From positions 103,379-167,378 of the forward strand of contig JAWLBB010000008.1 in NCBI GenBank assembly GCA_041395105.1: DNA of 64,000 bases, given 5' to 3'. Below are positions 53,593 to 62,378 of this stretch, piece after piece. A program made the translations under genes and the position numbers. This DNA comes from Opitutaceae bacterium. GTDB lineage: Bacteria > Verrucomicrobiota > Verrucomicrobiia > Opitutales > Opitutaceae. Below the pieces are notes generated by a model that saw only the letters and a list, made by a program, of their open reading frames with translations, had not been told where the DNA came from and made no database searches. Every line of letters starts with the position of its first letter. Within the stretch, counting starts at the first letter, position 1.

Positions 53593-53676
53593 GGGAACGA
53601 GGGCTTCCCACAGCTTGGGTGGTCGGATGGCGGAGGTCTTGGGAATGGCGGGAGGCTCCGGATTGAAGACCGTCTC

Positions 53677-54669
53677 TCAGGGATTCAGGAACTCCGCGAG
53701 TGGGGGATTCAGCAGCTCGTTGATTTCCGGGTCGTCGACATTTTCCGGTGTGACCAGGGTGACTCCGGTATCCACCATCAGATCGACGGGTTTTCCGTCG
53801 ATGTGGTCGACGAGGGTTTTGACGCCGAGGTAGCCCATCTTGAAGGGATTCTGGCTGACCAGGCCCTGGAGATCTCCGTCCCGGAGGGCTCCGACCAGTT
53901 GCTCCCCGCTGTCGAAGCCGACCAGTTTGACCCGTCCGCCGGCCAGTCCGGCATCGCGCATGGCCAGAAGCATGCCGACCGAGGTTGACTCGTTCGGTGT
54001 GAAAATCCCCTGTGTTTCGCGGCCGAACCGGTTGAGCAGGTTCTGGGATGCGCGGTAGGCGGTGTCCCGGGTCGCTCCGCCGTGCTGGTCCGAGGAGATG
54101 ATCCGGATACCGGGATGCCGGCCGCGCATCCGGTTGAGAAAACCGGATTCCCGCTCTTCGGTGCTGGCGGATCCCACCTGACATCGCAGCATGAGGGCAT
54201 TGCCCTTTTCGCCGAGGAGTTCGGCCAGGCGGTCGGCCGCGAGTTCACCCCCGTGATAGTTGTCCGTGGCGATGAAGCTGACGATCTTGTCGGTGTTGAG
54301 TCCGGAGTCGATGATGACAACCGGGATATTCGCCTTGCCGGCGGTCTCGACCGGCCCGACGAGCGCCTGGGAATCCAGGGGGGCCAGCACCATTCCGCTG
54401 ATCCGGCGTCCGATAAAATTCTCGACCACCTGGACCTGCTGCTCGCGATCGTCCTCGCGCAGGGGACCTTTCCAGATCAGGTTGATCTTGCGGCCGGAGG
54501 CGTCGAATTCCCGCCCGGCCTTGACCGCGCCGGCGTGAATGGATTTCCAGAATTCGTGACTGGTGCCCTTCGGGATGACGGCTATGGTCAATTCGTTTTT
54601 CGACGCGGCCGGCAGTCCGGTGGTGAGGACGGCAAGACCCAGGGTGAGAAGGGCGTGTTTCAGGTTCAT
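53677..54669 (-). CDS. Periplasmic sugar-binding protein (ribose/xylose type, orphan)
   Basis: The 330-residue protein has a signal peptide (ALLTLGLAVLTTGLPAA) and is a type I periplasmic-binding protein: VIPKGTSHEFWKSIHAGA, SGMVLAPLDSQALVGP, VVIIDSGLNTDKIVSFIATDNYHGG and KLVGFDSGEQLVGAL. This is the RbsB/XylF group. No ABC ATPase or permease is adjacent; nhaC follows in the same frame after its stop. The start at 54669 is fixed by the signal peptide. The ligand is unknown. Confidence 0.88.
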   Translation of the reverse strand: MNLKHALLTLGLAVLTTGLPAASKNELTIAVIPKGTSHEFWKSIHAGAVKAGREFDASGRKINLIWKGPLREDDREQQVQVVENFIGRRISGMVLAPLDSQALVGPVETAGKANIPVVIIDSGLNTDKIVSFIATDNYHGGELAADRLAELLGEKGNALMLRCQVGSASTEERESGFLNRMRGRHPGIRIISSDQHGGATRDTAYRASQNLLNRFGRETQGIFTPNESTSVGMLLAMRDAGLAGGRVKLVGFDSGEQLVGALRDGDLQGLVSQNPFKMGYLGVKTLVDHIDGKPVDLMVDTGVTLVTPENVDDPEINELLNPPLAEFLNP

Positions 54670-54827
54670 CAGACGGCTTGGTTTTCGAATTGATGAGCTA
54701 TCTCCAAGGCGGACCCGGCGCAAGTGGAAATCGGTCGGGTCGGCGATCACCGGGCTGCCGGAAGTGGTCGGCTGCCGCCGGCCATTGCCCTTGCCCCTCC
54801 GCACCGTGTCATTACTGTGGGGATGAG

Positions 54828-55811
54828 ATGAACAAACGCGTATTTGGACATAACGGCGGGATGGTTTCCGAAGTGGGCCTGGGCACCTGGCAGATCGGGG
54901 GAAGCTGGGGCGAGGTCTCCGACGAAACGGCGGAGGCGATTCTCCGGACCGCGGTGGAGCAGGGAATCAATTTTTTCGATACGGCTGACGTCTATGGAGG
55001 GGGATTGAGTGAACAGCGAATCAGCCGTTTCCTGCGGAAATCCGGAGACAAGGTATTCGTGGCGACGAAATTGGGGAGGGGCGGCGATCCGGGCTGGCCC
55101 GGCAATTTCGGCCGGGAAGCCATCCGCCGGCATACGGAGGCTTCGCTTGGGCGTCTTGGAGTGGAATCGCTTGATCTGACGCAACTGCATTGTCTGCCAA
55201 CCGAGGTTTTGCGTCAGGGCGAGGTTTTCGAGTGGCTGCGGGAACTCAGGAATGAGGGGAAGATCCGGGCCTTCGGGGCGAGCGTGGAATCGATGGAGGA
55301 GGCGCGGATCTGTGCCCATCAGCCCGGAATTTCCTCCCTGCAGATCATCTTCAATATCTTCCGCCAGAAACCGATCACCGAGCTCTTCGATCTGGCCCAG
55401 AGCAAGGGGATCGCGATCATCGTCCGGTTGCCGCTCGCCTCGGGTCTGCTCTCGGGAAAGTTCACGGTGGATACCCGCTTCGGGTCCGGGGATCACCGCA
55501 GTTTCAACCGGGACGGCCAGTCCTTCAACGTGGGTGAAACCTTCGCCGGTCTCCCCTTCGAGAAGGGGGTCGCTTTGGCCGATCGGTTGAAGGAGATGGT
55601 CCCCGACGGAATGAGTCTGGTCGATCTGGCTCTGCGGTGGATTCTGGACTTCGAGGCGGTCACCACGATCATTCCGGGGGCGACCCGCCCCGAACAGGTC
55701 ATGGGCAACGTCCGGGCGAGTGCTCTGCCGAGGCTCTCGCCGGAACTTCACGGGGCGCTCGCGGAGTTCTACCGAAATGAAGTCCGCGACCATATCCGCG
55801 GTCCGTATTGA
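54828..55811 (+). CDS. Aldo/keto reductase
   Basis: The 327-residue TIM-barrel NADPH-dependent oxidoreductase shows GLGTWQIGG, FFDTADVYGGGLSE (with catalytic Asp and Tyr), the lysine in VATKLGRGG and the C-terminal cofactor site IIPGATRPEQV. It resembles the YghZ/L-glyceraldehyde-reductase-like family. GGGGATGAG directly precedes the ATG at 54828; the frame is open to 54678. It is divergent from the sugar-binding protein gene. The substrate is unknown. Confidence 0.9.
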   Translation: MNKRVFGHNGGMVSEVGLGTWQIGGSWGEVSDETAEAILRTAVEQGINFFDTADVYGGGLSEQRISRFLRKSGDKVFVATKLGRGGDPGWPGNFGREAIRRHTEASLGRLGVESLDLTQLHCLPTEVLRQGEVFEWLRELRNEGKIRAFGASVESMEEARICAHQPGISSLQIIFNIFRQKPITELFDLAQSKGIAIIVRLPLASGLLSGKFTVDTRFGSGDHRSFNRDGQSFNVGETFAGLPFEKGVALADRLKEMVPDGMSLVDLALRWILDFEAVTTIIPGATRPEQVMGNVRASALPRLSPELHGALAEFYRNEVRDHIRGPY

Positions 55812-55941
55812 GGATTGACCTCATCCCCGCTGCCGAGGTGTCCCTGGGCATGGCATGGCGCGAGCGCCAGCCCGACAGATTGTGGCATCGTTGGTTTGCA
55901 GGGCTGGACCTTGGTCCATGCCGGGCGACCATCAGCTTTTC

Positions 55942-57030
55942 TCAATAATCCCCGTGCTTCTTGACCATCTCGATGAGTGCACAGTAGGTCTTCCAGGAGA
56001 CCTGGGGCGGGATCGAGTGATCGGAGTGGTAGATGTAGCCTTTCTTCTCCTTGCCGGCCGTGATCTTTGAGACGAGTTCGGCCTCGATCCTTTCGAGATC
56101 GTTGTCGATCATGGCCATGACGTCGACGTTGCCGAAAAAGGACATCCTTTCCCCGTATTTCGGAACGAGATTGCGGATGTCCATGTTGGCCTTGCACTCG
56201 AGCGGCTGGAGGCAGTCGAATCCAGCTTCCAGATACAGGTCCATCACCCCGTTGACATCGCCATCGGTGTGGTAGATGAACTTCATTCCGTTCTCATGGG
56301 CGAAATCGCAGAATCGCTTGTGGGATGGCCAGACGATCCTGCGGTAGAAATCGGGGGAACACATGGTGGCGTGGTTGTAGGCCATGTCGCCGTAGACCCA
56401 GAGGCCGTCCGGTTTGATGCCGGCGTCGATGAAGGCCTGAAGGTTCCTCAGGCTCAGGTCTGTGGTGACTTCGCTGATGTCGGCGATCCAGTCGGGGTCC
56501 TCCGCCATGGCCATCAGGGAGGAGACATCCCCGAGGAGTTTTCGAAGGGACTCGAATGGTTCCAGGCCCGTGATGTGGGTCCACTTGCCCTCCTTTTTTG
56601 CCTGGGTGTACTTGGTGCGGGCCTCCTCGACATCAACGCGGATGCCCTGGTTGACGATGGCCGGGCGAAAGCGCTCGTACCAGATTTCCCGGGTCTCGCA
56701 TTCCCATCCGAGATGGGTGGGCGTGGTCTGGTGGTCCTTGAAGACCATGGTGGATCCACCCCATTCATCAAGGACGGACACGGTGTTCTCATCCTCGGCC
56801 AGGATCTTCCGTTGTCCCGGAAAGGGGTGGGGCCAGAAGATCCCGTTGAGGGTCGCGATGTCGGAATCGAGCCGGGCCAGAACCCCGGCGTGACTCCCGA
56901 CCAGCCCTTCTCTCTCCCACCGGTTGATCGTATCCTGCCAGAACGAATCATGGCGCGGGATGCGGTCGTGATCGCGGCGTTCCATGGCGCGATTCATGCG
57001 TTCCTGGCTGGTGAGTGGGGTGGTCATCAT
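55942..57030 (-). CDS. Uroporphyrinogen decarboxylase-family protein (not HemE)
   Basis: The 362-residue protein has a URO-D/CIMS-type barrel: ERMNRAMERRDHDRIPRHDSFW at the N-terminus, KFIYHTDGDVNGVMD, and FDCLQPLECKANMDIRNL with GERMSFFGNVDVMAM near the end. The MRQAGRYLPEYR-type signature of HemE is absent. Such proteins in anaerobic and Verrucomicrobial genomes are often methyltransferase or corrinoid-linked, or of unknown role. The start is one of two ATG codons at 57030 and 57027; the open frame to 57222 is unlikely. It is transcribed alone, divergent from the lysine operon. Confidence 0.8.
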   Translation of the reverse strand: MMTTPLTSQERMNRAMERRDHDRIPRHDSFWQDTINRWEREGLVGSHAGVLARLDSDIATLNGIFWPHPFPGQRKILAEDENTVSVLDEWGGSTMVFKDHQTTPTHLGWECETREIWYERFRPAIVNQGIRVDVEEARTKYTQAKKEGKWTHITGLEPFESLRKLLGDVSSLMAMAEDPDWIADISEVTTDLSLRNLQAFIDAGIKPDGLWVYGDMAYNHATMCSPDFYRRIVWPSHKRFCDFAHENGMKFIYHTDGDVNGVMDLYLEAGFDCLQPLECKANMDIRNLVPKYGERMSFFGNVDVMAMIDNDLERIEAELVSKITAGKEKKGYIYHSDHSIPPQVSWKTYCALIEMVKKHGDY

Positions 57031-57246
57031 GATGGGCGGTTTGGCGGCGAAGTGGAGGGTATGCGGCGTGGACCCCGCGAATGTCATTAGCAGGAGCAAG
57101 ACATCATATTTCTCAGCATTAGTGAAGCTGATTATCGAGCGGGCTGACTTGCCGACTTCCCGCTTCGCGGTGATCCAGTCCCGAGATAAGAGACTCGCTT
57201 TTCTCCTCGGATTCCGCTTCAATGAAGGTTCTCAGTACCGCTGAGT

Positions 57247-58629
57247 GTGATGCCCCCAAGGGATGAGATTTTTGACTGGCCTCTGGCCGACGAAGCGACC
57301 CGCTTCGCTGAGGTCTTTGTTGGCGCCTTTTTGGAAACGCATTCTTTGCCCGACACCTGGTCCAGCGCATGGCGGATGAGACGGGGACGGAACTTTCAGT
57401 GGGTGGATCATCTGGTGGTTGATGGCGCTCACCGGGATGAACTCGCGAGGATGGGCCTGGTCGAGGAGTCTGTTCCGGCGCCGGCGGGGGTCACGGTGAT
57501 GCATCACCCGAAGGCGATGATGCCCCGATTCCTTCTGGCCGAGACCTCGGTCAAAGGCGAGGTGCCGCTGAGCCTTGCCATCCGCCCCGAGTTCATCGCC
57601 GATTTCGCGGCGGCTCACAACCTGGAGTTTCGGCCTGAAGGTGGTCCGCGTTCGCGCTACCGCCGTTTCCTGATCAGCGAGGAAAACGGGGTTTCGTTTT
57701 TCGCGGTCGAGCGTTTGGCTGACCGCGGCTTCGTGGTTCGGGATTCGACACCCGATGAACAGTCCGCCGTCGCCTCAGCCAGTGAACTCTGGCGGACCCG
57801 GAAGCGAAAGGGCGGCGACGACGCGGACGGCTTTGCCCGAGGTTTCCTGGTTCTGGACGAGGTGCTGCAGCGGGTGGATCGCGACGTCGCCTGCCAGCTC
57901 TTTTTCGAAGAAGAACGGCGCTATTGGGAAGGCCGTAACCGGGCGGCCCGCCTTCAGCGCCACCGACAGGAGCTTCTCGGCCTGGGTTGGGGCAATCATG
58001 ATCACCATACCTTCCGTTGCTCACGGCGCCACTTCAGCGATGTGATCACCTTCCTTGGCCGCCTTGGCTTTGAGAAAAGAGAGCGTTTCTATGCCGGGGC
58101 CGAAGCGGGCTGGGGGGCCCAGGTTCTTGAGCAACCCGGGGCCGGCTTGGTCGTTTTTGCCGATGTCGACCTGATGCCCGAGGAAACCGAAGTCGACTTC
58201 TCTTCCGCACCACTGCCCGGTGTTTCCAAACTGGGGACGGTGGGACTCTGGTGCGCGCTCCATGGCGACAGCTTTCTGCAGGCCGGCATGCACCACCTGG
58301 AGGCGCGATTCGATTTTTATCGACTGCGCGATCAATTGGCGGAAGCCGGCATAGCGACCATGAAACCGTTTTCTGACTTTGACTTCCTGCGGCAGGCCTT
58401 CACCGAGGGCGAGATCTGGGCGGTCGAGCCGGCCCGCCTCGATGCCCTGGTCTCCGACGGGCGGATCACGGCCGCCCAGGCGGAAACCTTCAGGAACCGG
58501 GGGGCGATCGGCAGTCACCTGGAGAACCTGCAGCGCAGGGGCGGCTTCAAGGGCTTCAATCAGAAAGCAGTCAGTGTCATCATCGCGGAGACGGATCCGA
58601 GGAATGCCATCAAGACCATTCCATCATGA
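57247..58629 (+). CDS. VOC-superfamily protein, probable 2-oxoadipate dioxygenase/decarboxylase (DUF1338-like)
   Basis: The 460-residue protein contains VOC-type metal-site strands: HHTFRC in LGWGNHDHHTFRCSRR, GLVVFADVDLMPEE, and GMHHLEARF near the C-terminus, with an N-terminal half of similar layout (QWVDHLVV). Fe(II)-dependent DUF1338 (HglS) proteins of about this length turn 2-oxoadipate into D-2-hydroxyglutarate, the last ring of lysine catabolism. The neighbouring genes encode a lysine 6-dehydrogenase/saccharopine dehydrogenase-like protein and aminoadipate-semialdehyde dehydrogenase, each with 4-base overlaps, which supports this role. The assignment rests on fold and context; a divergent VOC enzyme is possible. 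Confidence 0.65.
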   Translation: MMPPRDEIFDWPLADEATRFAEVFVGAFLETHSLPDTWSSAWRMRRGRNFQWVDHLVVDGAHRDELARMGLVEESVPAPAGVTVMHHPKAMMPRFLLAETSVKGEVPLSLAIRPEFIADFAAAHNLEFRPEGGPRSRYRRFLISEENGVSFFAVERLADRGFVVRDSTPDEQSAVASASELWRTRKRKGGDDADGFARGFLVLDEVLQRVDRDVACQLFFEEERRYWEGRNRAARLQRHRQELLGLGWGNHDHHTFRCSRRHFSDVITFLGRLGFEKRERFYAGAEAGWGAQVLEQPGAGLVVFADVDLMPEETEVDFSSAPLPGVSKLGTVGLWCALHGDSFLQAGMHHLEARFDFYRLRDQLAEAGIATMKPFSDFDFLRQAFTEGEIWAVEPARLDALVSDGRITAAQAETFRNRGAIGSHLENLQRRGGFKGFNQKAVSVIIAETDPRNAIKTIPS

Positions 58630-59723
58630 AGATCGGAATCCTGGGTGCGGGGAAGATCGGCACCACCATCGCGACCCTGCTCGAAACATGCGCCTTCTGT
58701 ACGGAACTCGTCCTGGGTGACAACCGGGAGGAACCCGCCTTTCCCGCCCGGGGAAGAACCGGCCTGAGGCGGCTGGATTTCCGGAATGAAGACGAACTCG
58801 ATTCATTCATCAGGGGACGCGATGCCATCGTCAGTGCGGCTCCGTTCTTCCTGAATCGGGCCATTGCCCGGGCCTGCGCCCGATGCGGCGTTTCGTATTT
58901 CGACCTGACGGAAGACGTCGAAACGACCTCGTTCATCCGTGAGCTGGCAAAAGAGGCGAATGTGGTTTTCATGCCCCAATGCGGCCTTGCCCCCGGGGCG
59001 ATCAATGTCATCGGCGGTGGCCTGGTGTCGCAGTTCTCGGCGCCGCGCAGCCTGGAACTGCGGGTGGGGGCACTCCCTCTTTATGCCAGCAACTCGATGA
59101 AGTACTACCTGAGTTGGAGCACGGCCGGCCTGATCAACGAATACTGCCACCTGGCCGAGGCCCTTCATGCGGGAAAGCGGCTGCAAACACTGCCTCTCGA
59201 AGGTCTCGAGAAGATCACTCTCGACGGTGCGGAGTACGAGGCTTTCAATACGTCGGGCGGCGTGGCCACCATGTGTGAAACCTACGAGGGCCGTATCCAG
59301 GATTTGAATTACAAGACGATCCGTTACCCCGGTCATCGGGACCTGATGCGTTTTCTGCTCGATGACCTGAACCTGGGAAGGAATCCCAAAGTCCTGACCG
59401 AGATATTCGACCAGGAAGTGCCCATGACGGACCAGGACGTGGTCATCATCTTTGTCAACGCGGTCGGCAGCATTGAAGGCGAGGGTTTCCAGCAGAGGTC
59501 TTTTGTGAAGAAGATCCTCGGCACCACGGTCCGCGAAACCCGGTTGTCAGCGATCCAGCTTTCCACGGCGGCCGGTGTGCTGGCCATGCTGGAGCTTTAC
59601 AATGCGGGAGAATTGTCATCGGGATTCGTCAAGCAGGAGTCGATCGAATTGGATCGCTTCTTCTCGACCAAATGGGGCGGGCGAGTCTACGGGCCTGACA
59701 TCCCTACAGTTGCGGAGCCATGA
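58626..59723 (+). CDS. Lysine 6-dehydrogenase/saccharopine dehydrogenase-family protein
   Basis: The 365-residue enzyme has an N-terminal Rossmann motif GILGAGKIGTTIA, the PQCGLAPGAINVIGGG segment and LNYKTIRYPGHRDLM. These match the saccharopine dehydrogenase family. Its length and NTSGGVATMCETYEGR stretch are closer to lysine 6-dehydrogenase (which makes 2-aminoadipate 6-semialdehyde directly from lysine) than to LYS9-type saccharopine dehydrogenase, but the two cannot be separated by eye. It overlaps both neighbours by 4 bases (ATGA), so the three are translationally coupled. Cytoplasmic. Confidence 0.8.
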   Translation: MKIGILGAGKIGTTIATLLETCAFCTELVLGDNREEPAFPARGRTGLRRLDFRNEDELDSFIRGRDAIVSAAPFFLNRAIARACARCGVSYFDLTEDVETTSFIRELAKEANVVFMPQCGLAPGAINVIGGGLVSQFSAPRSLELRVGALPLYASNSMKYYLSWSTAGLINEYCHLAEALHAGKRLQTLPLEGLEKITLDGAEYEAFNTSGGVATMCETYEGRIQDLNYKTIRYPGHRDLMRFLLDDLNLGRNPKVLTEIFDQEVPMTDQDVVIIFVNAVGSIEGEGFQQRSFVKKILGTTVRETRLSAIQLSTAAGVLAMLELYNAGELSSGFVKQESIELDRFFSTKWGGRVYGPDIPTVAEP

Positions 59724-61291
59724 CAGAATCTTCGGAAAACCATGCCACGGTCGCTGAGATAACCTCGGCGATCTTCAGGCGTCTTGGCGTCGAGCGTGAC
59801 TCTCCGGGGGTCTTCAATGGCGAATGGTTCGGGAGCGGCGCGTGGCTGGAGAAGCATTCTCCGATCGACGGAAGCCTGATCGGGCGCGTGGCCCAGGGAA
59901 GCCGAACGGATTACGAGGCCGTCATCCCCCGGGTCCAGGAGGCGTATGCCACGTGGCGGTCTCTTCCCGCGCCTCGGCGGGGCGATGTCATTCGACAATT
60001 CGGAAACGCCCTGCGGGCGGTCAAAAAGGATCTGGGAGCGCTGGTTTCGATCGAGTCGGGCAAGATCCTGGCGGAAGGCGAAGGTGAGGTTCAGGAGATG
60101 ATCGATATCTGCGACTTCGCCGTCGGCCTTTCGCGTCAGCTCTATGGCCGCACGATGCCCTCGGAGCGTCCCGGTCATCGGATGATGGAGCAGTGGCATC
60201 CGCTGGGCCTGGTCGGCATTATTTCGGCCTTCAACTTCCCCGTCGCGGTCTGGGCCTGGAACAGCGCGCTCGCTGCGGTCTGCGGCGATGCCACTGTGTG
60301 GAAGCCCTCGGAAAAGACACCCTTCACCGCGATCGCCACGATTCGGCTGGCCGAGAAGACCTGTCGTGAATGTGGGGTGGATCCGGCACTCTTCAGCCTG
60401 ATTGTGGGTGACGGGGCGACGGTGGGGACCGTGCTGGCGGCAGATCGGCGGGTTCCCCTGATCTCGGCCACGGGTTCGACGCCGATGGGTCGCCGGGTCG
60501 GCCGGGTGGTGGCGGAGCGACTGGGCCGTTCGCTCCTTGAGCTGGGTGGCAACAACGCGGTCATCGTGACGCCATCGGCGGATTTGAAGCTGGCCGCACG
60601 TGCCCTGTTCTTCGGTGCGGTCGGCACGGCCGGACAACGTTGCACGACCACACGGCGATTGATCGTTCATTCCACGGTTCGCGCCCGTCTGATCGACGAA
60701 CTTGCGCAGGCCTATCAAACCCTTCCGATCGGCAATCCCATGGATCCGCGGACCCTGATGGGACCATTGATCGATGTCGCGTCGGTTCAGGCCATGATGG
60801 AGACGATCGGCGAAATCGAGGAGGGCGGGGGCAGGGTTCTCTGGGGTGGCCGGCGTTTGAGCGGTGCACACTATCCGGGAGGATGCTATGTCGCACCTTG
60901 TGTGGCGGAAGTCGGGCGGGAGAGGGAAGTGGTGAAACGCGAGACCTTCGCCCCAATCCTCTACCTGATCGACTACAGTGAGTTCGAAGAGGCCATCGCG
61001 ATTCACAATGAAGTGCCGCAGGGATTGAGTGGCGCCATCTTCACCCGTGACCTGCAGGAGGCCGAGCGCTTCCTCGCGGCGGCAGGGAGCGACTGCGGTA
61101 TCGCCAACGTGAATATTGGTACCAGCGGTGCGGAGATCGGGGGTGCCTTCGGTGGTGAGAAGGACACGGGAGGCGGACGGGAAAGCGGAAGTGATTCCTG
61201 GAAGGCCTATATGCGCCGGCAGACCGCCACGGTCAATTACTCGGACTCGCTGCCCCTCGCCCAGGGCATTCAGTTTGGTGGAGACGCTTAG
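59720..61291 (+). CDS. amaB: 2-aminoadipate 6-semialdehyde dehydrogenase (ALDH7/AmaB type)
   Basis: The 523-residue enzyme is an aldehyde dehydrogenase of the antiquitin (ALDH7A1) group: ISAFNFPVAVWAWNSALA, LLELGGNNAVIV, the catalytic cysteine in GTAGQRCTTTRRL, and the family-specific AFGGEKDTGGGRESGSDSWKAY. It oxidises 2-aminoadipate semialdehyde to 2-aminoadipate with NAD+. It starts inside the preceding dehydrogenase stop (ATGA overlap). Residues 1-30 form an N-terminal extension. The aminotransferase that would make 2-oxoadipate is not next to it. Confidence 0.9.
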   Translation: MTESSENHATVAEITSAIFRRLGVERDSPGVFNGEWFGSGAWLEKHSPIDGSLIGRVAQGSRTDYEAVIPRVQEAYATWRSLPAPRRGDVIRQFGNALRAVKKDLGALVSIESGKILAEGEGEVQEMIDICDFAVGLSRQLYGRTMPSERPGHRMMEQWHPLGLVGIISAFNFPVAVWAWNSALAAVCGDATVWKPSEKTPFTAIATIRLAEKTCRECGVDPALFSLIVGDGATVGTVLAADRRVPLISATGSTPMGRRVGRVVAERLGRSLLELGGNNAVIVTPSADLKLAARALFFGAVGTAGQRCTTTRRLIVHSTVRARLIDELAQAYQTLPIGNPMDPRTLMGPLIDVASVQAMMETIGEIEEGGGRVLWGGRRLSGAHYPGGCYVAPCVAEVGREREVVKRETFAPILYLIDYSEFEEAIAIHNEVPQGLSGAIFTRDLQEAERFLAAAGSDCGIANVNIGTSGAEIGGAFGGEKDTGGGRESGSDSWKAYMRRQTATVNYSDSLPLAQGIQFGGDA

Positions 61292-61409
61292 GGAATTGAA
61301 CGACGCGTTCGCCTCGACTTGATGGTTGGTCGAGACGTTCTTTGTGACATCGCGTCCATCCGGCGGAATTGTCTCCCCATCGCCCGGATCGCCGTGTAGC
61401 TTTCCAGGC

Positions 61410-62279
61410 ATGAGCGAAAAGAAGGCGTCGGGAGCGAAGCCGGTTCTTGTTCAGCTGGGATCATTGTGGACCCTGACCGATTACGGGGGAAAGAAGAGTC
61501 CGTGGTCGGTCGAGAAAAAGATCCGAAAGATCCGCAAGGCCGGTTTTGATGGGTTCATGGGGCGGGTTCCTCCGGTGACCCGTGAGATGATCGAAGAGAA
61601 CGGGCTCGTTTTCAGTGGAATCGTCGACCTCGGCCGGGCGAGCGAGGTTCGACCGCGGCTGAAGCGATTGAAATTGGCCGGTGCCCGCTGCGTCAACGTG
61701 CAGATGCTCGATCACGACACCCCGACCCACCGGGCGGTTTCCCTGGCCCGGCGGGTGATGGAAGCGGCGGACACCCTGGCTCTGGATGTATCGATCGAGG
61801 TGCATCGCGATACGTGCACGGAAACGCCGGAGAAGGCGTATGCCCTGGCCGAAGGATTCGAGAAGGCCGAAAAGCGGCCATTGAAAATGACCTGGGATTT
61901 CTCCCATCCGGCAGTGGTCAAGAGCCTGGGGGCTCCGTTCTGGGACCGGCTGGCGGAGCGACCGGACCTGATTCAGGTCGCCAACCAGTTCCACATGCGA
62001 CCCTTCAACGGCCACCACGCGCAGATTCCCGCGATGGGCTGGGACGGGAAACTCACTCCAGAGTTCAGGGATTGGCTGGAATTCGCCGAGCGCGTGTTCG
62101 CCTGCTGGCTGGAGGCGGCAACCCCGGGTCGCGAAATCTTCGTCTGCCCCGAACAGGGTGCGCCGGGCTACGATCTCTCGGTTTTTCCGGATCGGTGGGA
62201 CGATATCCAGGTGATCCGTCGCCAACTGGGCAAAGTCTGGAAGCGGCAACTCCGGTCGTGGACGATGCCGAAAGGGTGA
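61410..62279 (+). CDS. Sugar phosphate isomerase/epimerase-like TIM-barrel protein
   Basis: The 289-residue protein is a xylose-isomerase-like/AP endonuclease 2-type barrel. Metal ligands are suggested by VSIEVHRDTCTETPE, KMTWDFSHPAVV, FHMRPFNGHH and IFVCPEQGAPGY. Such proteins act on keto sugars or inositols. The start at 61410 is chosen for its family-like N-terminus; the frame extends back to 61326. It follows the lysine genes by 119 bases and may or may not share their transcript. The substrate is not known. Confidence 0.8.
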   Translation: MSEKKASGAKPVLVQLGSLWTLTDYGGKKSPWSVEKKIRKIRKAGFDGFMGRVPPVTREMIEENGLVFSGIVDLGRASEVRPRLKRLKLAGARCVNVQMLDHDTPTHRAVSLARRVMEAADTLALDVSIEVHRDTCTETPEKAYALAEGFEKAEKRPLKMTWDFSHPAVVKSLGAPFWDRLAERPDLIQVANQFHMRPFNGHHAQIPAMGWDGKLTPEFRDWLEFAERVFACWLEAATPGREIFVCPEQGAPGYDLSVFPDRWDDIQVIRRQLGKVWKRQLRSWTMPKG

Positions 62280-62378
62280 GTCTTGAGGATTCACCGTGGG
62301 TCGAAGACCGGGTATGGCCATGGTGGTTGCGGCCCCTCGCATCTCTTGGTTGGCTTCCCGGCGGTATAGGAGAATCCA

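Noticed and set aside
59687..61411. 574-codon minus-strand open frame opposite the aldehyde dehydrogenase
   Set aside because: The plus strand encodes an unmistakable ALDH7-type enzyme with all motifs; the opposite frame is a shadow.
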